A DNA stretch of 64,000 nt from an uncultured Saprospiraceae bacterium (lineage in GTDB: Bacteria > Bacteroidota > Bacteroidia > Chitinophagales > Saprospiraceae), in contig CALLPN010000016.1 of NCBI GenBank assembly GCA_938015435.1, positions 62,001-126,000 on the forward strand. Direction: 5' to 3'. The number at the start of each line of letters is the position of its first letter. Position 1 is the stretch's first letter. The notes below the pieces were generated by a model. That model made no database searches and had not been told where the DNA came from. It saw nothing but the letters and a program-made list of their open reading frames with translations. This document shows positions 51,401 through 61,300 of the stretch, piece by piece. The translations under genes were made by a program, and so were the position numbers.

Positions 51401-54400
51401 TACAACTTCGCAAATCCTTGTGCATTGCCATTTTCATCCAATTGTCCATTTGTCGTTAAGTTCAATACTATAAACTCACTCGCTACTGGTACTGGTGGTG
51501 TAGTGTCAAATACATTTACCGTAAGTTCTACACTTGTTGTATTTCCACAGCAATCTGATGCTGTATATGTAAATACTACTAATCCTTTAGCTGCATTGAA
51601 TACCATCCAATTTGATGTTGTATTACTTGCTGTATTAGGCGCTAGCAATGTGGTTCCGGCTGGGCCACTTACTGTGTAAGTAACTACCTCTGAACATACA
51701 TCATGTAATATCGTCGGTGCTGGTAAGCTAAATTCTCCTTGACAACTCCAAGGGTTTACGCTGACACCAAAGTCATTCGCTAATTCCATTGTTGGCGCTT
51801 CGTCATCTACTGACTTGATCACCTGTACAAATGTGAATGGTGCAGTTTCTGGATTACACCAATCTAGAATTGTCCATGTTCTTATTACTTTCACATTATT
51901 ACTTCCACATGCAGCTCCACATGCAGGGATCTCTTGATCACTAAACGTAGTGAAGAAACCACACATGTTGTTATCTACTGCTTGTAAGTGTGTATTACCG
52001 TCACATCCTAATGATGGATATGTGATATAACCAAAGCCAGTTCCTTCATTGTTTTCTATAACTGATAAACTACAATTAGGTCCTAGTGGAATATCGTTAG
52101 TAGGTGTAATATCTGTATCTGGGAATCCATCTCCGTCCGTATCTACTTTGTTGTCAAAGAATGCTTCGATCTCTTCTGGACTTGTTCCTGTTCCACATGG
52201 TAATGAAACCGTCACTGGTGGAGTTACAAAATCACTGAATTGTGCTGCGAATAATTGATATTCTGCAACGCAACTTGTCAGTACTTGTCCTCCATCTCCT
52301 ATGATACTAAATGTTCTTGTGATTACTTTACTTCCACAGATCGCTCCATCTGTAACTACATCTGTAATCGATGTTGGAAGGTTTCCATTACAATTATCCA
52401 TTGCTACTGCTGATGGTACTGGCATATCTCCTGAGAGTATTGCTGCTTCATCAAAACACTTAAACAAACACTCTATAGGAGCATCTACTAATTGTGCATC
52501 TGTATCAAGCTCTACTATATAATCTCCGAAATCTCCTGGGCCAAATGTCGTTACTACTAAGACGTACTGAACACCAGTCTCTAGCATCACATCAAATTGA
52601 CTCAATACTCCTGTTCCTCCATCATCGTTATTGATTACCATATTTGCACATGGCATCGTTGGGTCAAAACTATTTTCATAAATAGCCATAAATGAATCTC
52701 CCATAAATGTCACTACCTCAAAATCACTATCTGCACCTGTAACAACAAGGAATTCATGCGTACTATATGATACACCTATTCCTACTGCTGATGGATTACA
52801 TGCACCTGGTTGTCCAAATGGTCTTGTCCATGTTGGACTATCTGCATCGATTGTTCCTGTAAATGGAAGGTCGATCATTGTCAAAGATCCTGGAGGACAA
52901 TCTGAACAAACTAATGTTGGTGCCAATTTGTCTTCTACAGTTACCGTACTCCAACAGCTATTTCCTGAAATTGGATCCGTAATCGTAACTGAGTATGTTC
53001 CTGGTGATACGATCGTCTGTCCTACAACGCCACTGATGCTTACATCATAATCCGCGTAACAAGCATAACCTCCTCCTTCGAGGATTTGATCCGCTCCGAT
53101 AAATGCTTCACAGTTTTGATCCAGCGAAATATTTAATCCGCCATTACAAGCTAAATCTGAACTCGTTGGTGTAAATCCTACAACTACGACATCGAATGAA
53201 CACATCGTTACATTTCCTGAAGCATCTGTAATTTGGAATGTATTGGTTGTCGTACCCGGCTCAAATACTGAACCTGATGGTAAACCAGCTGTCTGTGTAA
53301 TGATATTACCATCAGCATCTGGAACCAAACTACAGTTGTCTCCTGCTATAACTTCATAATGAACGTTCTGCTCACAGTCGCCTGCTTCTAGATTTACAGT
53401 AGTCGTTCCTGGACATGTTAAGCTAGGTGCTTCATCATCCATTAATGTTACTGTAGCATCACACATAGACATGTTACCCGCTGCATCAGTTACGATAAGA
53501 GTAACTACTATGTTAGTAGATGTTTGACCGTCAATCAAATCATCACAAGTGAAATCTGCTTGTGACACAGTTAATGTGATATCCTCTGTCGTTCCATCGC
53601 AATTATCTGAACTTCCATTATCAATAAGGAATTCTGTTGCAGATACTACAAGGACTTCTTCTATTGGTGCAAACCTCCATGCTATACCAGCAGAGTAAGA
53701 TGCATTACCTTGATTATCAAATGTCTCCATTCCAACAATCACATTATTATTAGGCGCAGTTCTCAGTGGTCTTACTGACCCACCAGTTCCACCATTAGAT
53801 CCTACTATAAATCCAACGGTTGTATTTGGTGTATTACTTCCTGCTATTACTTGTGACATTGGTGCTGAGAATAGAGTAATTCTATCTATTGCACATCCGA
53901 TTCTTGATTGTGCCGCTACCAACACATCATCTCCTGTAGTCGCTATCGGCCCTAATGCCGTTACTGTATTAGCTGTTCCATTAGAACATGATACCATACT
54001 TGTAGTTCCAAGAGTACCTGTAGGTAATAATTGTCTACATATGATATTAAACTCACCCACTAGTCCACCAAAATCAGTAGATTCTAATCCTTCTATACCT
54101 GTCGCAACAAACCCAGCTGGGCAGTCACAGATAGTAGCTGCTGTAGCCACTGGTCCACAAACAGGTGATATAATATCTGAAGCCAATTGACTTGTCGCTC
54201 CTAATTCTAATCCAGCAACCATTGTACTTGTTCCACCTGTTATAGTTGCTTCGCCATTCTCATCTAAAGAAAGAGTAACGTCTTGGCAATTAGCTGTTGG
54301 CCCTTGTGAATCTTCTACGGTTACAGTAAAACTACATTCAGCTGTATTTCCTGCCTCATCTGTCACTACAAATGTATTCATTGTAGTTCCTTCTGGGAAC

Positions 54401-57400
54401 ATCGCTCCTGAAGCTAAACCTGCAGTTTGCATTGGATCACCATCAACCATACAGTTATCATCTGACATGATTACATAATCAAATGTAGCTGCACAAATTC
54501 CTGCATCAGTATCAATAGTCATATCATCAGGACATGTGATCGTTGGATTTTCATTATCCTCTACTTCCACAAGTATTGAACATACTGACTGGTTTCCATT
54601 AACGTCTGTAGCAGTGTAAGTTACTATTGTTTGTCCAACTGGATAAGTACCACTTGCATCGCCTGTACCATTGAAATCATCTGTAAATGTATCCAACAAG
54701 CAATTATCAGTTGCTACAGGATTTACAATCACTACATCTGCATCGCACTCTCCTGCAGTTGCAGGGAAAGTCATTGGGTTTATTCTTCTCAATGAAGCAT
54801 TGTCCCATATGATAGCACCCGCTTCTCCATTAAAGTTTAAGAAAATAATTACAGCTCTTACAGTTACTGCATTAGCTGGAACTTCTATACAACCTCCTAC
54901 ATTAGTCCAAACATCAGCTACTGCTGGAACAGTTTGATTAAAATCTCCTAACACAGTTCCGAAAGGACCATTAATAATACCGCCTGCAGCATCATAAAAT
55001 TCTACTTTAACTTCGCCTCTAATAGCTGTACCAACAATATCGTCACCAGACAAAGTAATTGCTTGAGCATCCATACAAAGCCATTCTCCTGCTGTAACAG
55101 CTATATCTTGCTGAACTCCAGTAACACTTCCAAACATTTTAACAGTCATGTTACCTGGTAAAGCATCTTCAAAGTTATCTCCAAATTCGTCCCAATCTGC
55201 AAAATCTGCTGGTGCAGGGAAAGCACTTGGTGCATCTATATCTGCAAAACTGCCATTCATTAATAGTTCATCCGAACTTGCACATGTCAAATCAGGTGCT
55301 ATATCATCTCCTGGACAAGGAGGGCAAACAGGACAAGGTCCTCCAATTAGAGAATCACTGCTAGAATTAGCGTCAGAAATGGTTATTGAATAAGTGGCTG
55401 CATTATCAGCAGGAACATAACCTATCAAGGTTGTACCTGTGATCGCTGCAGTTGCAGTGGCAGGTGTATATAAAACACCCGCAGCATCATATAATCCTGC
55501 AATCGCTGTTACCATATATGGTGCAACTCCAGGAGTTATTGTTATCGTTTCTTGAGCGAATGTAACGGCACCCACTGTTATTTGCGCATCACAATTACAA
55601 GGATCGCTGATTTCTATAGTAACTGCATCAGCTACCGCGCAACTCATAGTTGAGAAGAATATATTATCTAAGTAAATATCTACTGGCGTAGTACTTCCTG
55701 GTCCATTTGCAGCAAATTTCATTTGGAACACTGCATCCCAAGTCATACCTACAAAATCAGCAATGGGTAAAGATATTGTCGTCCATGTTCCTGAAGTAAA
55801 TGGTACATCTACTAAGAATTCCGGAACTCCTGTTCCCATATTGATTGGACTTACTTGTATTGTAGTATTCGCTGGATCAGCAGCAGTCCATATATCAAAG
55901 TTTAAGAATGCCATTCCTGACAAATCAGTCGTAACCAATTCTGTTCCTTGATAATTAAAGTTTGGATATGCTAACACAGGATTTCCTGTTCCTGGATCAT
56001 ACGCTGCATCCACTTGTCCAAATCCTGACTGTCCCCAGTTTGGATCATAGTTAGTAGCAATACTAGGTGCATAAAAATCTCCATATACAGAAACCACATC
56101 TCCCGCAGCACACGTAGGATCTGGTGCATTATCAGTCGGCGCTGTAGCTAATACTGAACAGTCATTAGTAGAGAAGAATATATTATCTAAATAAATGTCT
56201 ACTGGTATAATACTTCCTGGACCATTCGCTGCAAACTTCATCTGGAAGACTGCATCCCATGTCATCCCTGCAAAAGCACTAATAGGTAAAGATACCGATG
56301 TCCATACTCCTGACGCATAAGGTACAGAAACTAAAACCTCTGCAGCTCCAGTTCCCATGTTGATTGGACTCACTTGTATATCAGTAGTCGCTGGATCAGC
56401 AGCAGTCCATATATCAAAATTTAAAAACAGCATCGATGACAAATCCGTCGTAACTAATTCTGTTCCTTGGTAATTAAAATTTGGATATGCTAACACAGGA
56501 TTTCCTGTTCCTGGATCATATGCTGGGTTCACTAGTAAGTGTCCTGACTGTCCCCAGTTAGGATCATAGTTAGTTGCTATTGGTGAAGGATAAAAATCTC
56601 CATATACTGATACTACATCCGCAGCAGCACATGTAGGTTCTGGTGCATTGTCCACAGGAGCCGTAAGCGCCACTACTGCACAAGTTGTAGTTGAGAAGAA
56701 TATGTTGTCAAGGTAAATATCTATTGGTGTAGCACTACCTGGGCCATTCGCTGCAAACTTCATCTGGAAGACTGCATCCCATGTCATACCTACAAAATCA
56801 GCTATTGGTAAAGAAACTGTTGTCCACGCTCCTGTTGTAAATGGTACATCCACTAAGAATTCCGGTACTCCTGTTCCCATATTGATTGGACTTACTTGTA
56901 TTGTTGAAGTCGCTGGATCTGCTGCAGTCCATATATCAAAGTTTAAGAATGCCATTCCTGACAAATCAGTCGTAACCAATTCTGTTCCTTGATAATTAAA
57001 GTTTGGATATGCTAACACAGGATTTCCTGTTCCTGGATCATATGCTGGGTTCACTAGTAAGTGTCCTGACTGTCCCCAGTTAGGATCATAGTTAGTTGCT
57101 ATTGGTGAAGGATAAAAATCTCCATATACTGGCACTACATCCGCAGCAGCACATGTAGGTTCTGGTGCATTATCCGTAGGTGCAGTAGCAGGAGGATCTC
57201 CTGGACAAGCACCGCCTGGTATAAACGTCTGTACTGTAGATGTTGACAAACCACCCGCAAATGCAAACTTGATCGCTACATTGAAAGGGTTAGTAACATT
57301 AGCAGCTAAATATGTAATCGTAAAAGATTGACCTCCTGTTGAAGCCATCTGTAGTTCTGCAAAATTTGGATTCATTGTTTGTGCAAATGCAACAAGACCT

Positions 57401-58059
57401 ACTTGAGGATCTAACAATTCCACATTGATAGTTACATCACCATCTGCATTTGTTATAAATTCATAATCGAATCCATTTACAAAAGGGGTACCATCTGCAG
57501 TATCTGTTATATTACCTGTACAAGTAACGATTCCGCCCGTATCTTCTAAACAGTCATTAACTGCAAAATTTAACACCGGTGACGTAGACAACCCACCTGC
57601 AAATGCAAATTTGATAGCTACATTAAATGGGTCAGTAACATTCGCCGCTAAATATGTTATAGTGAACGATTGACCACCAGTAGAAGTCATTTGCATCTCT
57701 GCAAAATTTGGGTTCATGGTTTGCGCAAAAGCAACTAAACCTACTTGAGCGTCTAATAATTCAACATTGATAGTGATGTCACCATCTGCGTTCGTAATAA
57801 ATTCATAATCGAATCCATTTACAAAAGGTGTACCGTCGGCAGTATCAGTAATATTACCCGTACATGGTGTTTGAGCTGAAAGTACAGCTGGACTGAACAT
57901 TCCTAAGACCATAATCAGCATCATTGCTGCCGGCCTAAACCAAGAAGAAAATTTTGATTTTACTTTCTGCTTTTTACTTAGGTTGCTGTCATTTGGGGAT
58001 AAAGACATCAATCCATTAAGTTCTGCTTCTGCACTAGAGTGCATAATTTGCGTTAACAT
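48484..58059 (-). CDS. Giant (3191 aa) secreted multidomain protein: tandem Ig/CBM-like repeats, HYR domains, Cys-rich modules, dockerin-like and cohesin-like segments, T9SS type A sorting domain
   Basis: Hydrophobic signal segment ...MMLIMVLGMFSPAVLSAQ; HYR-like CPDDMTIDTDAGICAATFDY; DINGDSNVSSIDVVELRKLILG; C-terminal NEPNPFKQLTSITFNL...ETKKMIVLD. Confidence 0.92.
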   Translation of the reverse strand: MLTQIMHSSAEAELNGLMSLSPNDSNLSKKQKVKSKFSSWFRPAAMMLIMVLGMFSPAVLSAQTPCTGNITDTADGTPFVNGFDYEFITNADGDITINVELLDAQVGLVAFAQTMNPNFAEMQMTSTGGQSFTITYLAANVTDPFNVAIKFAFAGGLSTSPVLNFAVNDCLEDTGGIVTCTGNITDTADGTPFVNGFDYEFITNADGDVTINVELLDPQVGLVAFAQTMNPNFAELQMASTGGQSFTITYLAANVTNPFNVAIKFAFAGGLSTSTVQTFIPGGACPGDPPATAPTDNAPEPTCAAADVVPVYGDFYPSPIATNYDPNWGQSGHLLVNPAYDPGTGNPVLAYPNFNYQGTELVTTDLSGMAFLNFDIWTAADPATSTIQVSPINMGTGVPEFLVDVPFTTGAWTTVSLPIADFVGMTWDAVFQMKFAANGPGSATPIDIYLDNIFFSTTTCAVVALTAPVDNAPEPTCAAADVVSVYGDFYPSPIATNYDPNWGQSGHLLVNPAYDPGTGNPVLAYPNFNYQGTELVTTDLSSMLFLNFDIWTAADPATTDIQVSPINMGTGAAEVLVSVPYASGVWTSVSLPISAFAGMTWDAVFQMKFAANGPGSIIPVDIYLDNIFFSTNDCSVLATAPTDNAPDPTCAAGDVVSVYGDFYAPSIATNYDPNWGQSGFGQVDAAYDPGTGNPVLAYPNFNYQGTELVTTDLSGMAFLNFDIWTAADPANTTIQVSPINMGTGVPEFLVDVPFTSGTWTTISLPIADFVGMTWDAVFQMKFAANGPGSTTPVDIYLDNIFFSTMSCAVADAVTIEISDPCNCDAQITVGAVTFAQETITITPGVAPYMVTAIAGLYDAAGVLYTPATATAAITGTTLIGYVPADNAATYSITISDANSSSDSLIGGPCPVCPPCPGDDIAPDLTCASSDELLMNGSFADIDAPSAFPAPADFADWDEFGDNFEDALPGNMTVKMFGSVTGVQQDIAVTAGEWLCMDAQAITLSGDDIVGTAIRGEVKVEFYDAAGGIINGPFGTVLGDFNQTVPAVADVWTNVGGCIEVPANAVTVRAVIIFLNFNGEAGAIIWDNASLRRINPMTFPATAGECDADVVIVNPVATDNCLLDTFTDDFNGTGDASGTYPVGQTIVTYTATDVNGNQSVCSILVEVEDNENPTITCPDDMTIDTDAGICAATFDYVIMSDDNCMVDGDPMQTAGLASGAMFPEGTTMNTFVVTDEAGNTAECSFTVTVEDSQGPTANCQDVTLSLDENGEATITGGTSTMVAGLELGATSQLASDIISPVCGPVATAATICDCPAGFVATGIEGLESTDFGGLVGEFNIICRQLLPTGTLGTTSMVSCSNGTANTVTALGPIATTGDDVLVAAQSRIGCAIDRITLFSAPMSQVIAGSNTPNTTVGFIVGSNGGTGGSVRPLRTAPNNNVIVGMETFDNQGNASYSAGIAWRFAPIEEVLVVSATEFLIDNGSSDNCDGTTEDITLTVSQADFTCDDLIDGQTSTNIVVTLIVTDAAGNMSMCDATVTLMDDEAPSLTCPGTTTVNLEAGDCEQNVHYEVIAGDNCSLVPDADGNIITQTAGLPSGSVFEPGTTTNTFQITDASGNVTMCSFDVVVVGFTPTSSDLACNGGLNISLDQNCEAFIGADQILEGGGYACYADYDVSISGVVGQTIVSPGTYSVTITDPISGNSCWSTVTVEDKLAPTLVCSDCPPGSLTMIDLPFTGTIDADSPTWTRPFGQPGACNPSAVGIGVSYSTHEFLVVTGADSDFEVVTFMGDSFMAIYENSFDPTMPCANMVINNDDGGTGVLSQFDVMLETGVQYVLVVTTFGPGDFGDYIVELDTDAQLVDAPIECLFKCFDEAAILSGDMPVPSAVAMDNCNGNLPTSITDVVTDGAICGSKVITRTFSIIGDGGQVLTSCVAEYQLFAAQFSDFVTPPVTVSLPCGTGTSPEEIEAFFDNKVDTDGDGFPDTDITPTNDIPLGPNCSLSVIENNEGTGFGYITYPSLGCDGNTHLQAVDNNMCGFFTTFSDQEIPACGAACGSNNVKVIRTWTILDWCNPETAPFTFVQVIKSVDDEAPTMELANDFGVSVNPWSCQGEFSLPAPTILHDVCSEVVTYTVSGPAGTTLLAPNTASNTTSNWMVFNAAKGLVVFTYTASDCCGNTTSVELTVNVFDTTPPVPVASEFIVLNLTTNGQLDENGNAQGFAKLYNTSVDDGSYDGCSDVKIEIRREENSVACDYTGNSTYATNSDFPDAGSSNPTRPDYDPDNGEYVKFCCADITDVDPVTGIEFGLVPVRMRVFDDGNMNGIFGDWVDTNGDGVQDAGEYDNFNETWVTVRVEGKAIASLVAPPDVTLACDMDYTDTNLIGNPVTLALCGSESVSVSFTPQLNACGIGFVIATYTVEGSSPAITRNQRIDIENPYPAFDPAGIRFPRNLPTSPTGQITCTDDITYDSPTWTAGACDFIGYTEEVDTFFFEVDQSTGAPSDACFKILRRFTVIDWCVYDETNGTDGLYFGSQTIKITDRDAPVIDNCAPLMFAVNDNNDANGNGDICERLSTVLTNSASDAGDCASDWLKWQVFVDTWGDGEVDYEYSSFLPTNDSNINNDTNGNGIPDRYLAPTMSGEDASVTVTEAIGSSMNNHIVTWKVTDGCGNVASCTTTFMVVDKKAPTPYCVSLSTALMEDSQPVELWAIDFDLGAFDNCTEQENLRFTFSSTAPEDDSSYDADLRSSAMSFGTAGVTPVNIYVWDEKGNVDFCTVTLSVIDNDDTGGAGSRIAGITATELGTGVELADVIVEAALPEYPRSQMTNTSGEFAFDSNPNGIDYEIAVSKNDNHTNGVSTLDLVLIQRHILAFAELDSPYKVIAADINGDSNVSSIDVVELRKLILGVQEEFTSNTSWRFIDAGQVFADITSPWPLDETRAISNLSTDNEDENFVAVKIGDVNATATLNVSGATTEVRSGATMLLEVSDRAVEAGEQVEIAVSSEDFKAVSGLQMTIEFNGLTFKDVQGKSIAVGASNVGVISDNVITMSWNSNTAVSTSDDLFLITATATRDGNISEMINVTDRVITPEVYVGSSLEILNVELGIRGGNGVVLANQLMQNEPNPFKQLTSITFNLAKAGKATLTVRDVAGKLIRTVNGEYEAGMNTISLAKSDLNIVGVLYYTLESGNFSETKKMIVLD
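55640..57190 (-). repeat. Three tandem in-frame repeats of about 519-522 bp within the giant CDS
   Basis: gagaagaat(a/g)t(a/g)ttatc / GQSG(H/F)...YDPGTGNPVLAYPNFNYQGTELVTTDLS...LDNIFFST three times, with long near-identical DNA blocks. Confidence 0.85.
57200..57870 (-). repeat. Two tandem in-frame repeats of 342 bp within the giant CDS
   Basis: CTGNITDTADGTPFVNGFDYEFITNADGD(I/V)TINVELLD twice. Confidence 0.85.
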
Positions 58060-58351
58060 TCTTATGAGATTTAGGTTGGTTAAGTATAATTTCTTAAATC
58101 GAAACTACCATAACTCCAACCCATAAACGCTCCAAAGTCGTCTTGAGAAAGTTTAAACATCCTTGATCATTCCGAAGGGAATCAACAAGAACGTTCAGAT
58201 TTACAGGTTGGTGTAAAGTATGTTCGAGTGCAATTTAAAAAAATTACTCAAGTAACACAGCGCACATTCTTTTAATTTAATAAAGATAGTGTAGTTTTAA
58301 CACTTATTAGATATCGCCTTTATAATCGACTAGAGCTTAAACATATACATA

Positions 58352-61300
58352 ATGTCAAATATATCTTTATTCAACCATTACTACTCACGCGTACTCTTAT
58401 TCGTCTGTATTTCAGTCTTATACAGTACCACTTCTTATAGTCAAGTATTTGGTATTGGTTGTCAAGAAGAGGATGTGGCCGTGCTAGGTCTTGAGAGAAA
58501 AGATTGGAACAATCCTTCTGGAAATACTTCAATCCATAGTGAAGGAAGTATGCATAATTTCACATTGCCTAATTCACCTGGACCTTGTAAGAGGATATCA
58601 AACATCTCTATTTCCATAAATGTAATTAGCCCAGTCGACCTCACTAATTTGCCGGCAGATTGCGTGCCTACTCCTAATCCATATTATTATAATATACACA
58701 CCGGATGTGCGCCATTTCTACCTGCGTCTTGCCCAGGGGCTCAGCTCATTTCAGAGACTAATTTTCCTACGTTCGATGACCGAGTGATATCCATTAATGG
58801 AAATTTTGCGTTTGGAGATAACTTAGCCATCGATATAGTACCAGTAATGAATACATTCTGTACTAATGGTCAAAGTGCGCTATCCGCTGTACCACCGTCG
58901 GTAGTACTTGATTACGAAGTATGCGTAATCGTTACAGTTATAGATGAATTAATCACCACTCCAGTAAATATAGGTGGAACATCTCCAATCTGTCCTCTGG
59001 CTACAACAATGATTGGTGTGGGGCCATATTCAGAGTATCTATGGAGCCCTGGCGGTCAAATCACTCAAGCTATTGATGTAGGCCCTGGAACTTATAATGT
59101 AACCGTAACAGATGGAAACGGATGTACTGATACAGACGAGATAATAATTTCAGCTTTTCCTGTTTCACCAATCACTTTCAATCCAGCATCTCCATCAGTT
59201 TGTGGTGCAGGTACAGTTTCTGTTGGAGTAGTTGAAGGATATGCCATGTATGAATGGAGTAATACTCTTTCTGGTCAAACGGTCAATCTATCTCCAGGAA
59301 TGTATGACGTAACCATAACAGATGGCAATCTCTGTACTGCGGTTAATTCTGTTACAGTGGCTACGGAACCTAATCCAGATGCTGGTGGTGACAACTCCAT
59401 GACGATATGTAATAATGCCCCTTTTAATCTAACGGGCCTTCTCGGTGCCACTGCAGATGCTGGTGGCATATTTTCCAATCCATCTGGAACTGGAAATTTG
59501 TCAGGATCTATGGTTAATACTGCCGGATTAGAAGGAATGACAATCGACTATCTATATACAGTAGGTCTTCCTACTGATCCCTGTGGCCAAGCGGTCGCCA
59601 CACTTACACTTACGATAGAAGAACCATTAGAAGCTGGTGATAACAATTCAGCTACTTTATGCGACAATGCTCCAGATTTTGACTTAACCACTTTGTTGAG
59701 TGCTGATGCTGATGCAGGAGGTGCATTTTCGGATCCAGGAGGTACTGGGTCACTCACGGGTTCCATGGTCGATGTATCAGGCCTTGGAGGCCAAACGGTT
59801 AACTTCACTTATACGGTAGGTCTTCCTACTGACGCTTGTGGTACAGACCAAGCTACACTTACGCTAACTGTCAGCGAAGAATTGTTTGCCGGCGTTGACA
59901 ATTCCACTACAGTATGTGATGGAGACTTTGTAGATCTAAATACTTTACTTGATGGTAGTGCAGATGGTGGCGGTGCCTTTTCAGACCCTGCAGGTACAGG
60001 ATCTCTTGCTGGCGCAACGGTAAACACTCAAAACCTTGGAGGACAAACATTGACTTTCATATATGAAGTGGGAATTGCTACCGATCCTTGCGGTACAGAC
60101 CAAGCTACTTTAACCGTCGTTGTGGAATCATTCGTAGATGCAGGTGTAGACAATTCGACTTCTGTTTGTGCTGGAACCTCGGTTAATCTCAATACGTTAC
60201 TTGATGTTTCAGCAAGTACTGGAGGAACATTTTCAGATCCTTCTTCTACTGGAACACTAACAGGCTTTACAGTAAATACCACTGGAGAAGCTGGACAAAC
60301 TCTAAATTTCGTTTATACGGTAGGTACTGCGGGTAGTACGTGTGGCACAGACGAAGCGACACTTACAGTTATGGTAACCTCTTCTACAGAAGCAGGCGAT
60401 GACAATACGACTACGGTCTGCGAAGGAAGTACAGTAGATCTCAGTACCCTATTAGCGCTCAATGCAGATGCAGGAGGTACATATTCAGATCCAGGAGCAA
60501 CAGGCGCTCTGACCATTGATATGGTAAATACTACTGGACGTGCAGGACAAACTCTAAATTTCATTTACACTGTAGGTTCCGCTGCGGATCCTTGCGGCCA
60601 AGATCAAACAACCTTAACGGTTACTGTGGAATCATCGCTTGAGGCTGGTGATGACAATTCAGTAACATTATGTATCGGTGGCATCATTAATCTAGATACC
60701 TATCTAGCGAATGCTGACTTAGGAGGAACTTATACTGATACAGACGGAAGTGGTGGATTAAGTGGTAATATGCTTAACACAGCATCCATAACTCCTGGAC
60801 CATATACGTATCAATATGAAGTAGGAGATGGAGTGACTTGTCCATTGGACAATGCTGTTATTGAATTAATATTTAGTGGTTCACTCGATGCCAATTTCGC
60901 TATTGATACCATTGAGATTTGCTATGATATTTGTCAAGAAGTTAATTTAACTTTTACAGGAGCAGGACCATTTACTTATGACCTAGCAGTGAGCGATCAG
61001 AATGGCGTATCGCAAGCTAATACTAGTCTATCGAGTTCGGCTAATGCATTTTCCATATACTTATGTAATGATGAGTCTATGATAGAATTTTCTAACGATA
61101 CATTGAATTTCAATAATTTAGATTCTTTAGTATTGACTTTAGAAAATGTGCAAGGCGATGCCTGTAACTCAGCTTTAATAGATTCGCTGTGGATTACATC
61201 TCTACCTGCTAATGTCTTCCAATTAGATACGTCTATATGTATATTAGATACGCTGTTTATAAATGGCCTAGAACTGTTTTCTGGCAACTCTTCTTACATC

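Noticed and set aside
48557-55951. Plus-strand ORFs inside 48484-58059, including a 297 aa one
   Set aside because: Antisense to a strongly supported giant CDS; Ser/Thr/Pro-rich translations typical of shadow frames.
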